From: Haladaptatus pallidirubidus
GTDB taxonomy: Archaea > Halobacteriota > Halobacteria > Halobacteriales > Haladaptataceae
Direction: 5' to 3'
Assembly (NCBI RefSeq): GCF_020700235.1
Contig: NZ_CP085301.1
Span: 3,286,001-3,350,000, forward strand
DNA length: 64,000 nucleotides
Below the pieces are notes generated by a model. It saw only the letters and a list, made by a program, of their open reading frames with translations. It was not told the origin of the DNA and made no database searches. The translations under genes were made by a program, and so were the position numbers. Shown one piece after another: positions 1 to 7,881 of the stretch (the stretch's first letter is position 1; every line of letters starts with the position of its first letter).

Positions 1-248
1 AGGAGCGCGGGAATCACGGACAGGAAGGAAAACACCCCGAGCAGTGGGCGTTCGACGACCGTCGCACCCACCAGTGCGAGTTCGACGACGACGAACGTCA
101 GCGCGACGACGACTGTCAGTCCACGAGTTGTCCCCGCGAGCAGTCGGTAGAGGCGGAGCGCGAGTCGGTCGGTCCTCGTTCGCGGCTCCCACGATTCGAT
201 GTCGTAGGAGTCCTCTCGACTCTCGATTCTGTTCTCGGGTTCGTCCAT
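1..248 (-). CDS. PrsW-like intramembrane protease, N-terminal part (partial)
   Basis: The reading frame starts at an ATG on the minus strand and runs off the left edge, so only about 82 residues are visible. The start is an acidic cytoplasmic segment (MDEPENRIESRED), then a basic stretch with WEPRTRTDRLALRLY, then a long hydrophobic segment (GLTVVVALTFVVVELALVGA). This layout matches the N-terminus of haloarchaeal PrsW-family glutamic intramembrane proteases as I remember them. The catalytic EExxK region lies outside the window, so the family call is an inference; a generic membrane protein is the alternative. Confidence 0.5.
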   Translation of the reverse strand, partial: MDEPENRIESREDSYDIESWEPRTRTDRLALRLYRLLAGTTRGLTVVVALTFVVVELALVGATVVERPLLGVFSFLSVIPAL

Positions 249-313
249 CACGGACGCTACGTGCGCCAGATGCAAATCGGTTGTTGCGGTCGGTGAGGTA
301 TCACTACGGACGA

Positions 314-1501
314 TTACGTGGTGTCGGATTCGACCAACGCGCTTCGGTCCACGGTCGAAAACGAATCGTGGCCGGAGAGCGCGAGCGTCAAATCGAGGTC
401 GGCGAGGAAGTTCCGAAGGACTTCCCGAACGCCCGCTTCGCCGTCGATTGCGAGACCGTACACGTAGGGTCGTCCGAGTAGAACCGCGTCCGCACCGAAG
501 GCAATCGCCCGGAAGGCGTCCGCTCCCCGGCGGACGCCGCTGTCGAACAGCACGGGAACCTCGTCATCGACTTCGTCAACGACATCCGGGAGGGCGGAGA
601 GCGCGCCAATCGCGCCGTCAACTTGCCGTCCGCCGTGGTTCGAAACGACGAGACCGTCCACGCCCCGTTCGACCGCCTTCCGGGCGTCCTCCGGGTGGAG
701 GATGCCCTTCAGCACGATTGGTAGATCGGTGTGCTCGCGGAGGAAATCGAGGTCGTCCCACGTGAGGCTCGGGTCGCCGAAAATTTCGGTGAACCGCCAC
801 ACTGCGGCGTTCGGGTCGTCCTCCAGCGGCGCGTCCAGTGACTCTCGAAACGCGGGATCGCTGAAGTAATTCGCCACGCCCTCCCGGTCGAGGAAGGGGA
901 GATAGGCGTGTTTCACGTCGCGTTCCCGCCAACCCATAATCGGCGTATCCAGCGTGACGACGATGGCTTCGAACCCCGCCTCTTCCGCCCGTCGGAGGAA
1001 ACTCGCTGTCACGTCGCGGTCGGTGCTCCAATAGAGTTGGAACCAACCGAGGGCGTCGTCGAGTTCGTCGGCCACATCCTCCATTGTTTCCGACGATGCC
1101 GAACTCAGAACGAGCGGAACGTCCACATCCGCGGCGGCCCGCGCGGTAGCGAGTTCGCCCTCCTCGTGGATGATGGACTGGACGCCGATGGGGGCAAGTA
1201 AGAGAGGAACCGGAAGTTCTCGCCCGAACAGTTCGACCGACAAGTCGCGCTCTTCCACGTCCCGAAGCATTCGGGGAACGATACGCCACCGGTCGAACGC
1301 CCGGCGATTTTCGTCCTTCGTGCTTTCTGCGCCCGCCGACCCCGCAACGTAAGCGTGGGCTTCCGGCGAGAGCGATTCGCGGGCGAGTTCGGCGAGTTTC
1401 TCGTGCGACGTGGGTAGTTCCGGCGTTTGGTCGGCGAGCATCCCGCCAGCGTACACTTCTCGCTGCCGATTCGGGCCGTAGGGTTCCGAAGGATCGCTCA
1501 T
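314..1501 (-). CDS. FMN-dependent alpha-hydroxy-acid oxidase/dehydrogenase family protein
   Basis: This predicted 395-aa cytosolic TIM-barrel flavoenzyme should oxidise an L-2-hydroxy acid such as lactate or glycolate to the 2-oxo acid. The family N-terminus YVAGSAGAE is at 51-59, the FMN-binding QLYW at 155-158, the LKG lysine at 264-266, and SNHGGRQ with the catalytic His289 at 287-293, followed by DSGVRRG and ALGRP-like phosphate-binding elements (LLGRPYVYG). ATG at 1501 is chosen because upstream in-frame sequence is low-complexity antisense of the next gene. It lies 25 bp downstream of the MOT1-like permease on the same strand and may be co-transcribed. The exact substrate (lactate 2-monooxygenase versus oxidase) cannot be told. 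Confidence 0.85.
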   Translation of the reverse strand: MSDPSEPYGPNRQREVYAGGMLADQTPELPTSHEKLAELARESLSPEAHAYVAGSAGAESTKDENRRAFDRWRIVPRMLRDVEERDLSVELFGRELPVPLLLAPIGVQSIIHEEGELATARAAADVDVPLVLSSASSETMEDVADELDDALGWFQLYWSTDRDVTASFLRRAEEAGFEAIVVTLDTPIMGWRERDVKHAYLPFLDREGVANYFSDPAFRESLDAPLEDDPNAAVWRFTEIFGDPSLTWDDLDFLREHTDLPIVLKGILHPEDARKAVERGVDGLVVSNHGGRQVDGAIGALSALPDVVDEVDDEVPVLFDSGVRRGADAFRAIAFGADAVLLGRPYVYGLAIDGEAGVREVLRNFLADLDLTLALSGHDSFSTVDRSALVESDTT

Positions 1502-1526
1502 GCAATAGATGATAGGTTCACAACAA

Positions 1527-2609
1527 TTATACCTTTTTCCGGAGCCACCAGGCGAGAACGCCGATGACGAAGGCAATTCCGACGTTCGTGAGCAGTCCGA
1601 GAAGTCCGATTCCGACCGCCAGCGAACGGTCGTCGGTTCGAAGTCCCGCGCGCCCGAGTTCGACCGCGACGAGGAGGAGGACGACGCCCAACACCGAGAG
1701 CGGGAACGCCGAAACGAGATGCACAGCGAAAACCGCCGCGAGGGCGTACAGACAGCCGAGAACGAGATTCGCGGTGGCGGTTCGCGCGCCGAAGGTGTAC
1801 TTCCCGGCGACGCCACCGCTTCCGTGGCACATCGGAATCGCGCCGAACGGCACCGCGAGGAGGTTCATCACGCCCATGCTGGTCGCCAGTTCGTCCGGAG
1901 AAACCTCGGCGTCGAGCAGATCGGAAAAGAGGAGCGAGGTCGCGACCGCCGCGTTTCCGACCGTCATGGCCAACTGCCCGGCGGTCGCCGAAAGGACGCC
2001 CGAATCGAGCTCCGGGGCGCGAGGGAGGGCGACGGAAATCGCCGGGACGTTCGCCGTCGGCAGTCCGACGCGGAACCCGGCGAGTGCGAACCCGAGCGCG
2101 AGAATCACGAGCGCGCCGGATTTCCGATAGCCCGCTCCGGCGACGACGATTGCAACGCCGAGCGCGACCCCTGCGAGTATCGGTGCGGAGAGAACGAGTC
2201 CGACGCCCGTCTCGGCGAGGAGGAGCGCGACCGCCACCTGAATCCCGCGAACGATCGGTTCGCCGACGCGTTCTGCGAGTCGCCCGAGGGTTCCCGTCGT
2301 GCCGAGAGCGAGAAGGATGCCACCGGCGAGGAGGCCGGCGGCGAGGAGTTCGTCGCCCGTCAGCGCACCCGCGATTGCCAGCGCCGCAAGCGCCTTCATC
2401 GGTTCGACGGACATCGGCAGACCGTAGCGAACGCCCCAGACGACCTGAAAGACGGCGAATCCGAGGAGGAGAACGGCGAGGTCTAAGTCGGTGAGCGCGG
2501 CCACCGCCACGACGACCGGCAGGACGGTTACCGAGTCGCCGACCGCACCGGTCAGTTCCCCGACCGTGAGTTCAAACCGCCGGTCGTCCCCGAACGCGGC
2601 TTCGGCCAT
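1527..2609 (-). CDS. MOT1-family putative sulfate/molybdate permease
   Basis: This 360-aa polytopic membrane protein has about ten hydrophobic segments. Two family hallmarks are visible: an N-terminal GAVGDSVTVLPVV segment followed by PMSVEPMKALAA, and a second-half IPMCHGSGGVAGKYTFGA motif. These are typical of MOT1 (MFS_MOT1) transporters, which take up molybdate or sulfate. It is the upstream gene of a two-gene minus-strand unit with the FMN oxidase. Substrate assignment rests on family resemblance only. The short C-terminus (VLAWWLRKKV) is normal for the family. Confidence 0.8.
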   Translation of the reverse strand: MAEAAFGDDRRFELTVGELTGAVGDSVTVLPVVVAVAALTDLDLAVLLLGFAVFQVVWGVRYGLPMSVEPMKALAALAIAGALTGDELLAAGLLAGGILLALGTTGTLGRLAERVGEPIVRGIQVAVALLLAETGVGLVLSAPILAGVALGVAIVVAGAGYRKSGALVILALGFALAGFRVGLPTANVPAISVALPRAPELDSGVLSATAGQLAMTVGNAAVATSLLFSDLLDAEVSPDELATSMGVMNLLAVPFGAIPMCHGSGGVAGKYTFGARTATANLVLGCLYALAAVFAVHLVSAFPLSVLGVVLLLVAVELGRAGLRTDDRSLAVGIGLLGLLTNVGIAFVIGVLAWWLRKKV

Positions 2610-2829
2610 TTGGAGGAATTCACGGACGCAACCGACATAGGTTTACTGAGAAACGGATTCCGGCTACCATCCGAGCGATTCGAAACCGATAGCGGTTTCG
2701 AGCCGGCGGATGGTTTCGTTTCCATCGCCGATTTCGAATCAACGATTGGATTTCCGGCACGGCAAGTGTTTTCGTTTTGGATAGGTTACTGACAGCTATG
2801 TTCGAAGCGTACGCGGGAGGCGGGCAGCG

Positions 2830-3609
2830 ATGACTACTGATCAGTTCACAGTTGCCGGAAAGACGGCAATCGTAACCGGGGCGTCAAGCGGAATCGGCAG
2901 GGTCGTCGCGGAACGGTTCGCGGACGACGGAGCGAACGTCGTGGTCTGCTCGCGCGAGCAGGAAAACGTCGATCCTGTAGCAGAGGAAATCGGCGAAAGC
3001 GCCCTCGCGGTCGAGTGCGACGTTACCGACCGCGAGGCGGTCGATGCGCTCGTTTCCGCGACCGTCGCCGAGTTCGGCGGCCTCGACGTGCTGGTGAACA
3101 ACGCCGGAGCGAGTTTCATGGCGGGGTTCGACGACATCAGCACGAACGGGTGGGCGAAGATTCTGGACATTAACCTCACAGGAACCTACCACTGCACCCA
3201 GTCGGCGGGCGAAGCGCTGAAGGAAGATTCCGAAGGGTCGGGAAGCGGCGGGTCGGTCATCAACGTCGCCAGCGTGGCTGGCCAACAGGGGTCGCCGTAC
3301 ATGAGCCACTACGGCTCGGCGAAAGCCGGAGTCATCAACCTCACGCGCTCGCTGGCGTTCGAATGGGCCGAGTCAGGCGTTCGGGTGAACTGCGTCGCTC
3401 CCGGATTCGTCGCCACCGAGGGACTGGAATCCCAGATGGGAATCAGCGCGGAGGACGTGGCGCGCGAGGATGTCGAGCGTCGAGTCGGATTGAGCGAGGA
3501 AATCGCCGACGTGGTTCAGTTTTTAGCCAGTCCGGCCTCGTCCTACGTCGTCGGCGAGACGATTACCGCGGCGGGCGTGCCAGACATTATGGAATCCCCC
3601 GAACTCTGA
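2830..3609 (+). CDS. SDR family oxidoreductase
   Basis: A 259-aa classical short-chain dehydrogenase/reductase with a complete Rossmann nucleotide site TGASSGIG at residues 17-24, NNAG at about 91-94, the catalytic Ser in INVAS, and the Tyr-x3-Lys pair in HYGSAKAG. The C-terminus has the usual GETITAAGVPDIM ending. It most resembles 3-oxoacyl-ACP reductase/FabG-type enzymes, but the substrate is unknown. It stands alone between a divergent permease and a long gene-free stretch. ATG 2830 follows a purine-rich segment and fits the family length. Confidence 0.9.
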   Translation: MTTDQFTVAGKTAIVTGASSGIGRVVAERFADDGANVVVCSREQENVDPVAEEIGESALAVECDVTDREAVDALVSATVAEFGGLDVLVNNAGASFMAGFDDISTNGWAKILDINLTGTYHCTQSAGEALKEDSEGSGSGGSVINVASVAGQQGSPYMSHYGSAKAGVINLTRSLAFEWAESGVRVNCVAPGFVATEGLESQMGISAEDVAREDVERRVGLSEEIADVVQFLASPASSYVVGETITAAGVPDIMESPEL

Positions 3610-3864
3610 GAGGGTCGATACGAGGATTGGGGGTGATTTGCGATTGGTCGTCGATTTTCGTTTGTCCTCGTTCGTCTACTCCCGAAGTTAGGTCGTGGTG
3701 GCTGCGATTTTCAAGCCGATTCGCCTCGTCAGCAATTCGGGACTCCGATGAAAATCACCTCCGCGCGCGGGCGGATGCTCCGACCGTTGGGCCACCCCGC
3801 GACGAGTCGGGGCTTCGCCGTGATGGCTCAGCCCTGACTGCTCACAGTTTCACCGTTCGCTATC

Positions 3865-3885
3865 CGAGGTGACAGTGTCACCTCG
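3865..3885. repeat. Perfect inverted repeat, 9-bp stem
   Basis: CGAGGTGAC and GTCACCTCG flank a 3-base AGT loop. It lies in a gene-free region downstream of the SDR gene. It could fold as an RNA hairpin or serve as a protein-binding palindrome; nothing nearby decides between them. Confidence 0.7.
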
Positions 3886-3980
3886 TATGCGGCGTGTCCT
3901 GTCGCCCGGACGAATAGCCGGTTCACTGTGGATGATTGACCACCCGGAAGGGTGCGCCAGCGCGTTCGCGCGAACGGGAC

Positions 3981-3999
3981 GAGGCGACACGGTCGCCTC
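3981..3999. repeat. Perfect inverted repeat, 8-bp stem
   Basis: GAGGCGAC and GTCGCCTC flank the 3-base loop ACG. A second palindrome, CGTTCGCGCGAACG, sits just upstream at 3963-3976. Together with 3865-3885 they make the region unusually palindrome-dense. Confidence 0.7.
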
Positions 4000-4270
4000 G
4001 CTGGCGAACGACGAAGCCGTGAGTGCCGAACGTCAGTGAGGCGTGAGCGTCATCCCGCGCTGGCGGGGAGGAGCGGGGACAGTGGCGGTGCGGAGGCGGT
4101 CACGTGTTGACGGCAACTGCTGACAACACTTCCAGAACTGTTCGAATGACTCGCTGTTGCCCTTGTTGCGGTACAATCGAAATCGCCTAGCACTCGACTC
4201 GCTCAGAAAACCCCACGTTTCGAAACACCGATACTGATAGGAACCTACACGAAAAAATCAGCAACTACGA

Positions 4271-5278
4271 ATGTCCGCAGAGAGAACGGTTCACCTTCCG
4301 GTCGCGGCACAACCGAGCGTCGAAACCCTCGTCGACCTGACCCAACAGGCCGAACAGTTGGGCTACGAACGCGCCTGGCTTCCCGAAACGTGGGGTCGGG
4401 ACGCGGTGACGAGTCTAACCGCGATGGCCCTCGGAACCGAGGAAATCGGCCTCGGCCCGTCGATTCTGAACGTCTACTCGCGGTCGCCCGCGCTCGTCGG
4501 CCAGACCGCGGCCACCCTCCAAGAAGTCTCGGACGGTCGAATGCGAATCGGTCTCGGTCCGAGCGGGCCGGTCGTTATCCAGGGCTGGCACGGCGCGGCG
4601 TTCGACCGCCCGCTCCGGCGCACCCGCGAAACCATCGACATCGTCAGAAAGGTGCTTGCGGGCGAGACGGTGAACTACGACGGCGACTGTTTCACGCTGG
4701 CCGGTTTCCGACTGCGCTGTGAACCGCCCGAAACTCCGCCACCAATCGACGCCGCCGGGATGGGGCCGAAGTCCGTGGAATTGGCGGGGCGATTCGCTGA
4801 CGGGTGGCACGCGACCGTTTTCACCCCGGACGGACTGCGCGACAGACTGGAAGATCTCCGTCGCGGTGTCGAGCTCGGCGACCGCGACCCGGACGACGTT
4901 CGGGTGACGCTCTCGTTGACCTGTTGTGCGTCGGAAGACGGCGAGCGCGCTCGAAAACTCGCCCGTCAGCACTCCGCCTTCTATGTCGGCGGGATGGGAA
5001 CTTACTACCGCGATTCGCTGGCTCGACAGGGCTACGAAGAACTCGCCAACGACATCTCCTCGGCGTGGGGCAGTGGCGATAAGGAACGAGCGACCGAACT
5101 CGTCGGCGACGACCTACTGGACGATCTCTGTGCCGCGGGGACGCCCGAACGCGCCCGCGAGGAGCTCGAAAAATTCGCCGACATCGACGGCGTCGATGCG
5201 GTCGCGGTCGGCTTCCCGCGCGGTGCGACGGTCGAGGATGCTCGGGAGACGATGGCTGCGTTAGCGCCCAACGAGTAA
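4271..5278 (+). CDS. LLM-class F420-dependent oxidoreductase (Mer-like)
   Basis: A 335-aa luciferase-like monooxygenase-fold protein. Early residues YERAWLPETWGRD and ALGTEEIGLGPSILNVYSRSP are typical of F420-dependent 5,10-methylene-H4MPT reductase relatives, as are LGPSGPVVIQGWHG and the AGRFADGWHATVF segment. It should bind coenzyme F420 and reduce an unknown substrate. It looks like the haloarchaeal subfamily that I recall as TIGR04024 (NP1902A type). True Mer activity is not claimed. It stands alone, followed by a hairpin cluster. Confidence 0.85.
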   Translation: MSAERTVHLPVAAQPSVETLVDLTQQAEQLGYERAWLPETWGRDAVTSLTAMALGTEEIGLGPSILNVYSRSPALVGQTAATLQEVSDGRMRIGLGPSGPVVIQGWHGAAFDRPLRRTRETIDIVRKVLAGETVNYDGDCFTLAGFRLRCEPPETPPPIDAAGMGPKSVELAGRFADGWHATVFTPDGLRDRLEDLRRGVELGDRDPDDVRVTLSLTCCASEDGERARKLARQHSAFYVGGMGTYYRDSLARQGYEELANDISSAWGSGDKERATELVGDDLLDDLCAAGTPERAREELEKFADIDGVDAVAVGFPRGATVEDARETMAALAPNE

Positions 5279-5346
5279 GGCCGCAGGCACATTTTTCGGA
5301 CGGGCGAATCGGGAACTGGGGGTAACGGGGCACTTCTCCCTTCGCG

Positions 5347-5500
5347 CCCATTCGATGGGTGCCTCTCGAGCTACCGTCATTCGATGACGGTCGCGGTGAC
5401 GACTGTGGAAGAGGCCTCCGGCGGTAGGCCTCCTCAGCCTTGCCCTTCGATTCTCGTTTTGCACGTAACCTCGTCTGCTCTTTCGTCCGCGGAAAGAGCA
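5347..5500. repeat. Cluster of four perfect hairpins
   Basis: Four inverted repeats follow one another in 154 bp: CCCATtcgATGGG at 5347-5359; ACCGTCATtcgATGACGGT at 5373-5391; GAGGCCT with AGGCCTC around an 8-base loop at 5411-5432; TGCTCTTTC with GAAAGAGCA around a 7-base loop at 5476-5500. All stems are perfect. The first two share the loop TCG flanked by AT. They fill the gap between the F420 enzyme and the ferredoxin gene, and could act as terminators, RNA-processing signals or binding sites. Confidence 0.8.
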
Positions 5501-5527
5501 AAGTCGTCTGCGAACAACTAGCACGGT

Positions 5528-5848
5528 ATGTCAATCGTTCGATTTCGCGGACGGGAAATCGACTGCGAAGAAGGTGCAGTGCTCAGAAACGTGCTTCTCG
5601 ATGCCGGTGAGACGCCGCACAATGGCTCGGCCGACTACCTGAACTGCCGCGGAAACGGCGTCTGCGGAACCTGCGCGGTGGACGTTGACGGCGAAGTGAG
5701 CGACCGAAACGCAAGAGAACGGAGTCGTCTTTCGAAACCGCCGCACGACCCCGAATCGGGGCTTCGGCTTTCCTGTCAGACCCGCGTTATCGGCGATGTG
5801 GAGGTAGAAAAGTACGGCGGGTTCTGGGGACAGAAGGTGAAAGAATGA
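5528..5848 (+). CDS. 2Fe-2S ferredoxin-type protein
   Basis: A 106-aa small electron carrier. The plant/adrenodoxin-type cluster ligands are visible as CRGNGVCGTC (C-x5-C-x2-C, about residues 40-49) and a fourth Cys in LRLSCQTRV near residue 82. It is shorter and more basic at the C-terminus (KYGGFWGQKVKE) than the abundant 128-aa halophilic ferredoxins, so it is probably a specialised partner rather than the main electron carrier. The next gene begins 20 bp downstream and may be co-transcribed. Confidence 0.85.
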   Translation: MSIVRFRGREIDCEEGAVLRNVLLDAGETPHNGSADYLNCRGNGVCGTCAVDVDGEVSDRNARERSRLSKPPHDPESGLRLSCQTRVIGDVEVEKYGGFWGQKVKE

Positions 5849-5867
5849 TTGAGACAAGTGAGAGTAA

Positions 5868-6284
5868 ATGACTAACGAGATCGACCGAATCGTCGCCGAG
5901 GTGTCGAGTTGGGACGGAATCGAGGCGAAGGCGCACCGATTCGGCGGGACAGAATTTCGTCTCGGCCCCCGGGAAGTCGGCCACGTCCACGAGTGGGGTA
6001 TCCTCGACATCGCGTTTCCGCGACGAGTGCGCGACCAGTTGGTAGACGAGGGAAAAACCGGGGCGCACCACATCTATCCCGAATCGGGGTGGACGACGTT
6101 CCGCGTCGGGGAGACGGGAACCCTCGACGACGCGCTCTGGTTACTGCGGCTGTCGTACCTGAGCCACGCGAAAATCGTGCAGAAGTCGGCGAAAAATGCG
6201 GGTAAAGCTGCACCCACGTCGCTCGACGTGGAGAGCGAACTCGCAAACCTCGAACCGAGCGAGGAACTGCGGGCGGTTCTGTAG
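5868..6284 (+). CDS. Luciferase-domain / DUF5519-like small protein
   Basis: A 138-aa soluble protein of unknown biochemical role. Conserved-looking blocks are AHRFGGTEFRLGPREVGHVHEWG, DIAFPRRVRDQLV, and HHIYPESGWTTFRVG, which match what I remember of the DUF5519 luciferase-like family in haloarchaea and actinobacteria. No catalytic residues can be named with confidence, though His-rich positions (HRF, GHVHE, HHIYP) are candidates. It follows the ferredoxin gene by 20 bp on the same strand, suggesting a functional link. Confidence 0.7.
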   Translation: MTNEIDRIVAEVSSWDGIEAKAHRFGGTEFRLGPREVGHVHEWGILDIAFPRRVRDQLVDEGKTGAHHIYPESGWTTFRVGETGTLDDALWLLRLSYLSHAKIVQKSAKNAGKAAPTSLDVESELANLEPSEELRAVL

Positions 6285-6301
6285 ATTCTGTTGTTTATTT
6301 T

Positions 6302-6532
6302 TCAGCTCTTCGCCCACTCGGTCGCTTTTTCGACGGCAGTCGCTCTGGAATCGGTTTCCGCGATGGTGTTCCACTCATCGGCGTCCACGTCGTAGGCGTA
6401 GACTGCATAGCCATCGCCGCGATAAGTCAGATTTTCGACGTACAACTCCACGTCGTCGCCATCGCTTAGCCAGACTCGTATCTGCTTGCCACCTTCCAAA
6501 TCCTCGCGTCGTCGCCAGCCCGAAATCGACAT
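6302..6532 (-). CDS. Small conserved-looking hypothetical protein, 76 aa
   Basis: ATG at 6532 is chosen because its first base overlaps the stop codon of the upstream zinc-ribbon gene (TAATG), a typical translational-coupling arrangement. The product is acidic with alternating strands (KQIRVWLSDGDDVELYVEN, GYAVYAYDVDADEW) and ends in a short helix. It looks like a small beta-rich domain. I do not recognise a family. Confidence 0.65.
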   Translation of the reverse strand: MSISGWRRREDLEGGKQIRVWLSDGDDVELYVENLTYRGDGYAVYAYDVDADEWNTIAETDSRATAVEKATEWAKS

Positions 6533-6675
6533 TACGACGACCCCCAATCCGTGATGCCGAGAACCGCGTCGCAGTCCGGACACGTCCAAACCTTCGGCGT
6601 GCTGGCCGCGGCCGCGCGTTCGAGTCGCTGTGCCCAGTCGGTGATGTCGGCGTCGCAGTTCGGACAGATGGCCAT
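6532..6675 (-). CDS. Zinc-ribbon microprotein, 47 aa
   Basis: A short frame starting MAICPNCDADITDW and ending VWTCPDCDAVLGITDWGSS. Two CPxC-type knuckles (CPNC and CPDC) about 28 residues apart would bind one zinc. Its TAA stop overlaps the ATG of the next gene by one base, so the two are probably translated together. Such very small zinc-finger proteins are common in haloarchaea; the partner is unknown. Confidence 0.75.
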   Translation of the reverse strand: MAICPNCDADITDWAQRLERAAAASTPKVWTCPDCDAVLGITDWGSS

Positions 6676-6727
6676 GCAAGTCGTGTCAACGCTGTTCGAC
6701 TTGTAGGTTCGGGCGAACTATCAACAC

Positions 6728-7717
6728 CTATCGGCGATAGTAGACATTTCCCGAAACGACCACGGTTTCGGACGAGGACGCGCCCGGAAGCGACCGTGAC
6801 GGCCTGCGAACCGCGACGACGCCGCGTTTCAGCGTCGCCCATTTTAACAGGACGAATCCCGCGACGATGACGAGGAAACCGAGTATCGTGTTTTCGGTTA
6901 TCGGTTCGCCGAGCAGGAGCCAGCCGAACAGGGTGGCGACCACGGGAACGACGTAGTTCACGAGGTTCGCCTCGCTGGCACCGATTCGCTCCAGCAGGTC
7001 GAAGTAGACGAAATAGCCGACGATGCTGGCGACGAAGGCGAGGTAGGCGAGCGAGACGAGTGCAGTGGGAGACGGCGAAACGCTCGGCACCCCGCGAATC
7101 GCGGCGCTCGTCGCGTGGAGGAACAGCGCCCCGACGACCATCATCCACGCCTGCTGGGTGAGCGTCGGGAGCGTCGTCTGAATTTTCTGTGTTAGCACCG
7201 ACGCGACAGCGAAGACGAGCGCGGCGACGAACAGCAGGCCGACGCCGACGGTTCCGCCACCGAGCGAAGTCGGGTTGGCGACGACGATGACGCCGAGCAA
7301 TGCGACCAGCACGCCCGCGATTTGGAACCGACCAAAGCGTTCGTTCGGGAGAAGCGTCACCGCGAACAACGGCGTGACGACCGGTTTCAAACTCAGGACG
7401 ACCGCGGCGACGCCGCTGGTGACGTACTGCTGGCCGACGAAGACGAGCGCGAGGTAGAGACCGAAGATGAAGATGCCACCGATGGAGACGTAGAGCCAAT
7501 CGGTGCGCGTCGCCGGTCGCCACTGATAGCTCTTCTGTCGGGAACCGAGTCCGGCCACGACGACCAGCATCACGACGCTGGCGACGTCGTACCGGAGCGC
7601 CGCGAACAGCACGGGCGGGAAGGTGCGCAGACCGGCTTCGATGGCGACGAACGACGACCCCCAAATAACCGACAGCAGGACGAACAGAACCGTATTTCGA
7701 TAGCGTGACAGATTCAT
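6728..7717 (-). CDS. EamA/DMT superfamily transporter
   Basis: A 329-aa membrane protein with ten hydrophobic helices arranged as two EamA repeats. The first repeat starts VIWGSSFVAIEAGLR; the helix containing LKPVVTPLFAVTLLPNERF and the second repeat containing ASEANLVNYVVPVVATLFGWLLLGEPIT are the classic repeated DMT signatures. Members export amino acids or other metabolites, and the substrate cannot be inferred. It ends 53 bp upstream of the zinc-ribbon gene start on the same strand. Confidence 0.9.
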   Translation of the reverse strand: MNLSRYRNTVLFVLLSVIWGSSFVAIEAGLRTFPPVLFAALRYDVASVVMLVVVAGLGSRQKSYQWRPATRTDWLYVSIGGIFIFGLYLALVFVGQQYVTSGVAAVVLSLKPVVTPLFAVTLLPNERFGRFQIAGVLVALLGVIVVANPTSLGGGTVGVGLLFVAALVFAVASVLTQKIQTTLPTLTQQAWMMVVGALFLHATSAAIRGVPSVSPSPTALVSLAYLAFVASIVGYFVYFDLLERIGASEANLVNYVVPVVATLFGWLLLGEPITENTILGFLVIVAGFVLLKWATLKRGVVAVRRPSRSLPGASSSETVVVSGNVYYRR

Positions 7718-7881
7718 GAGATTTTATCGGACACTCCTTCGCAGGTGTGGAGTACGTCTAACAGCTTGTGACACTTCAAAATTCTCGGAAACAGTGTACC
7801 AATTCACACAGTCACACGCATCAAATATGATGAGGAACTCGTCCCCGGAAACGGTTTAGCGTCTCGCGTTCAGTCACACCC

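Larger units (their letters stand above)
3610..4270. other. Gene-free, hairpin-rich intergenic region (661 bp)
   Basis: No frame in this stretch has haloarchaeal codon bias over a useful length. It contains several perfect short inverted repeats (3865-3885, 3963-3976, 3981-3999) and, at about 4051-4130, a segment loosely similar in order to the intergenic repeats near 36.7 and 38.6 kb. An AT-rich stretch with ATACTGATAGG lies at about 4228-4242, roughly 30-40 bp before the next gene, and may belong to its promoter. Confidence 0.6.
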
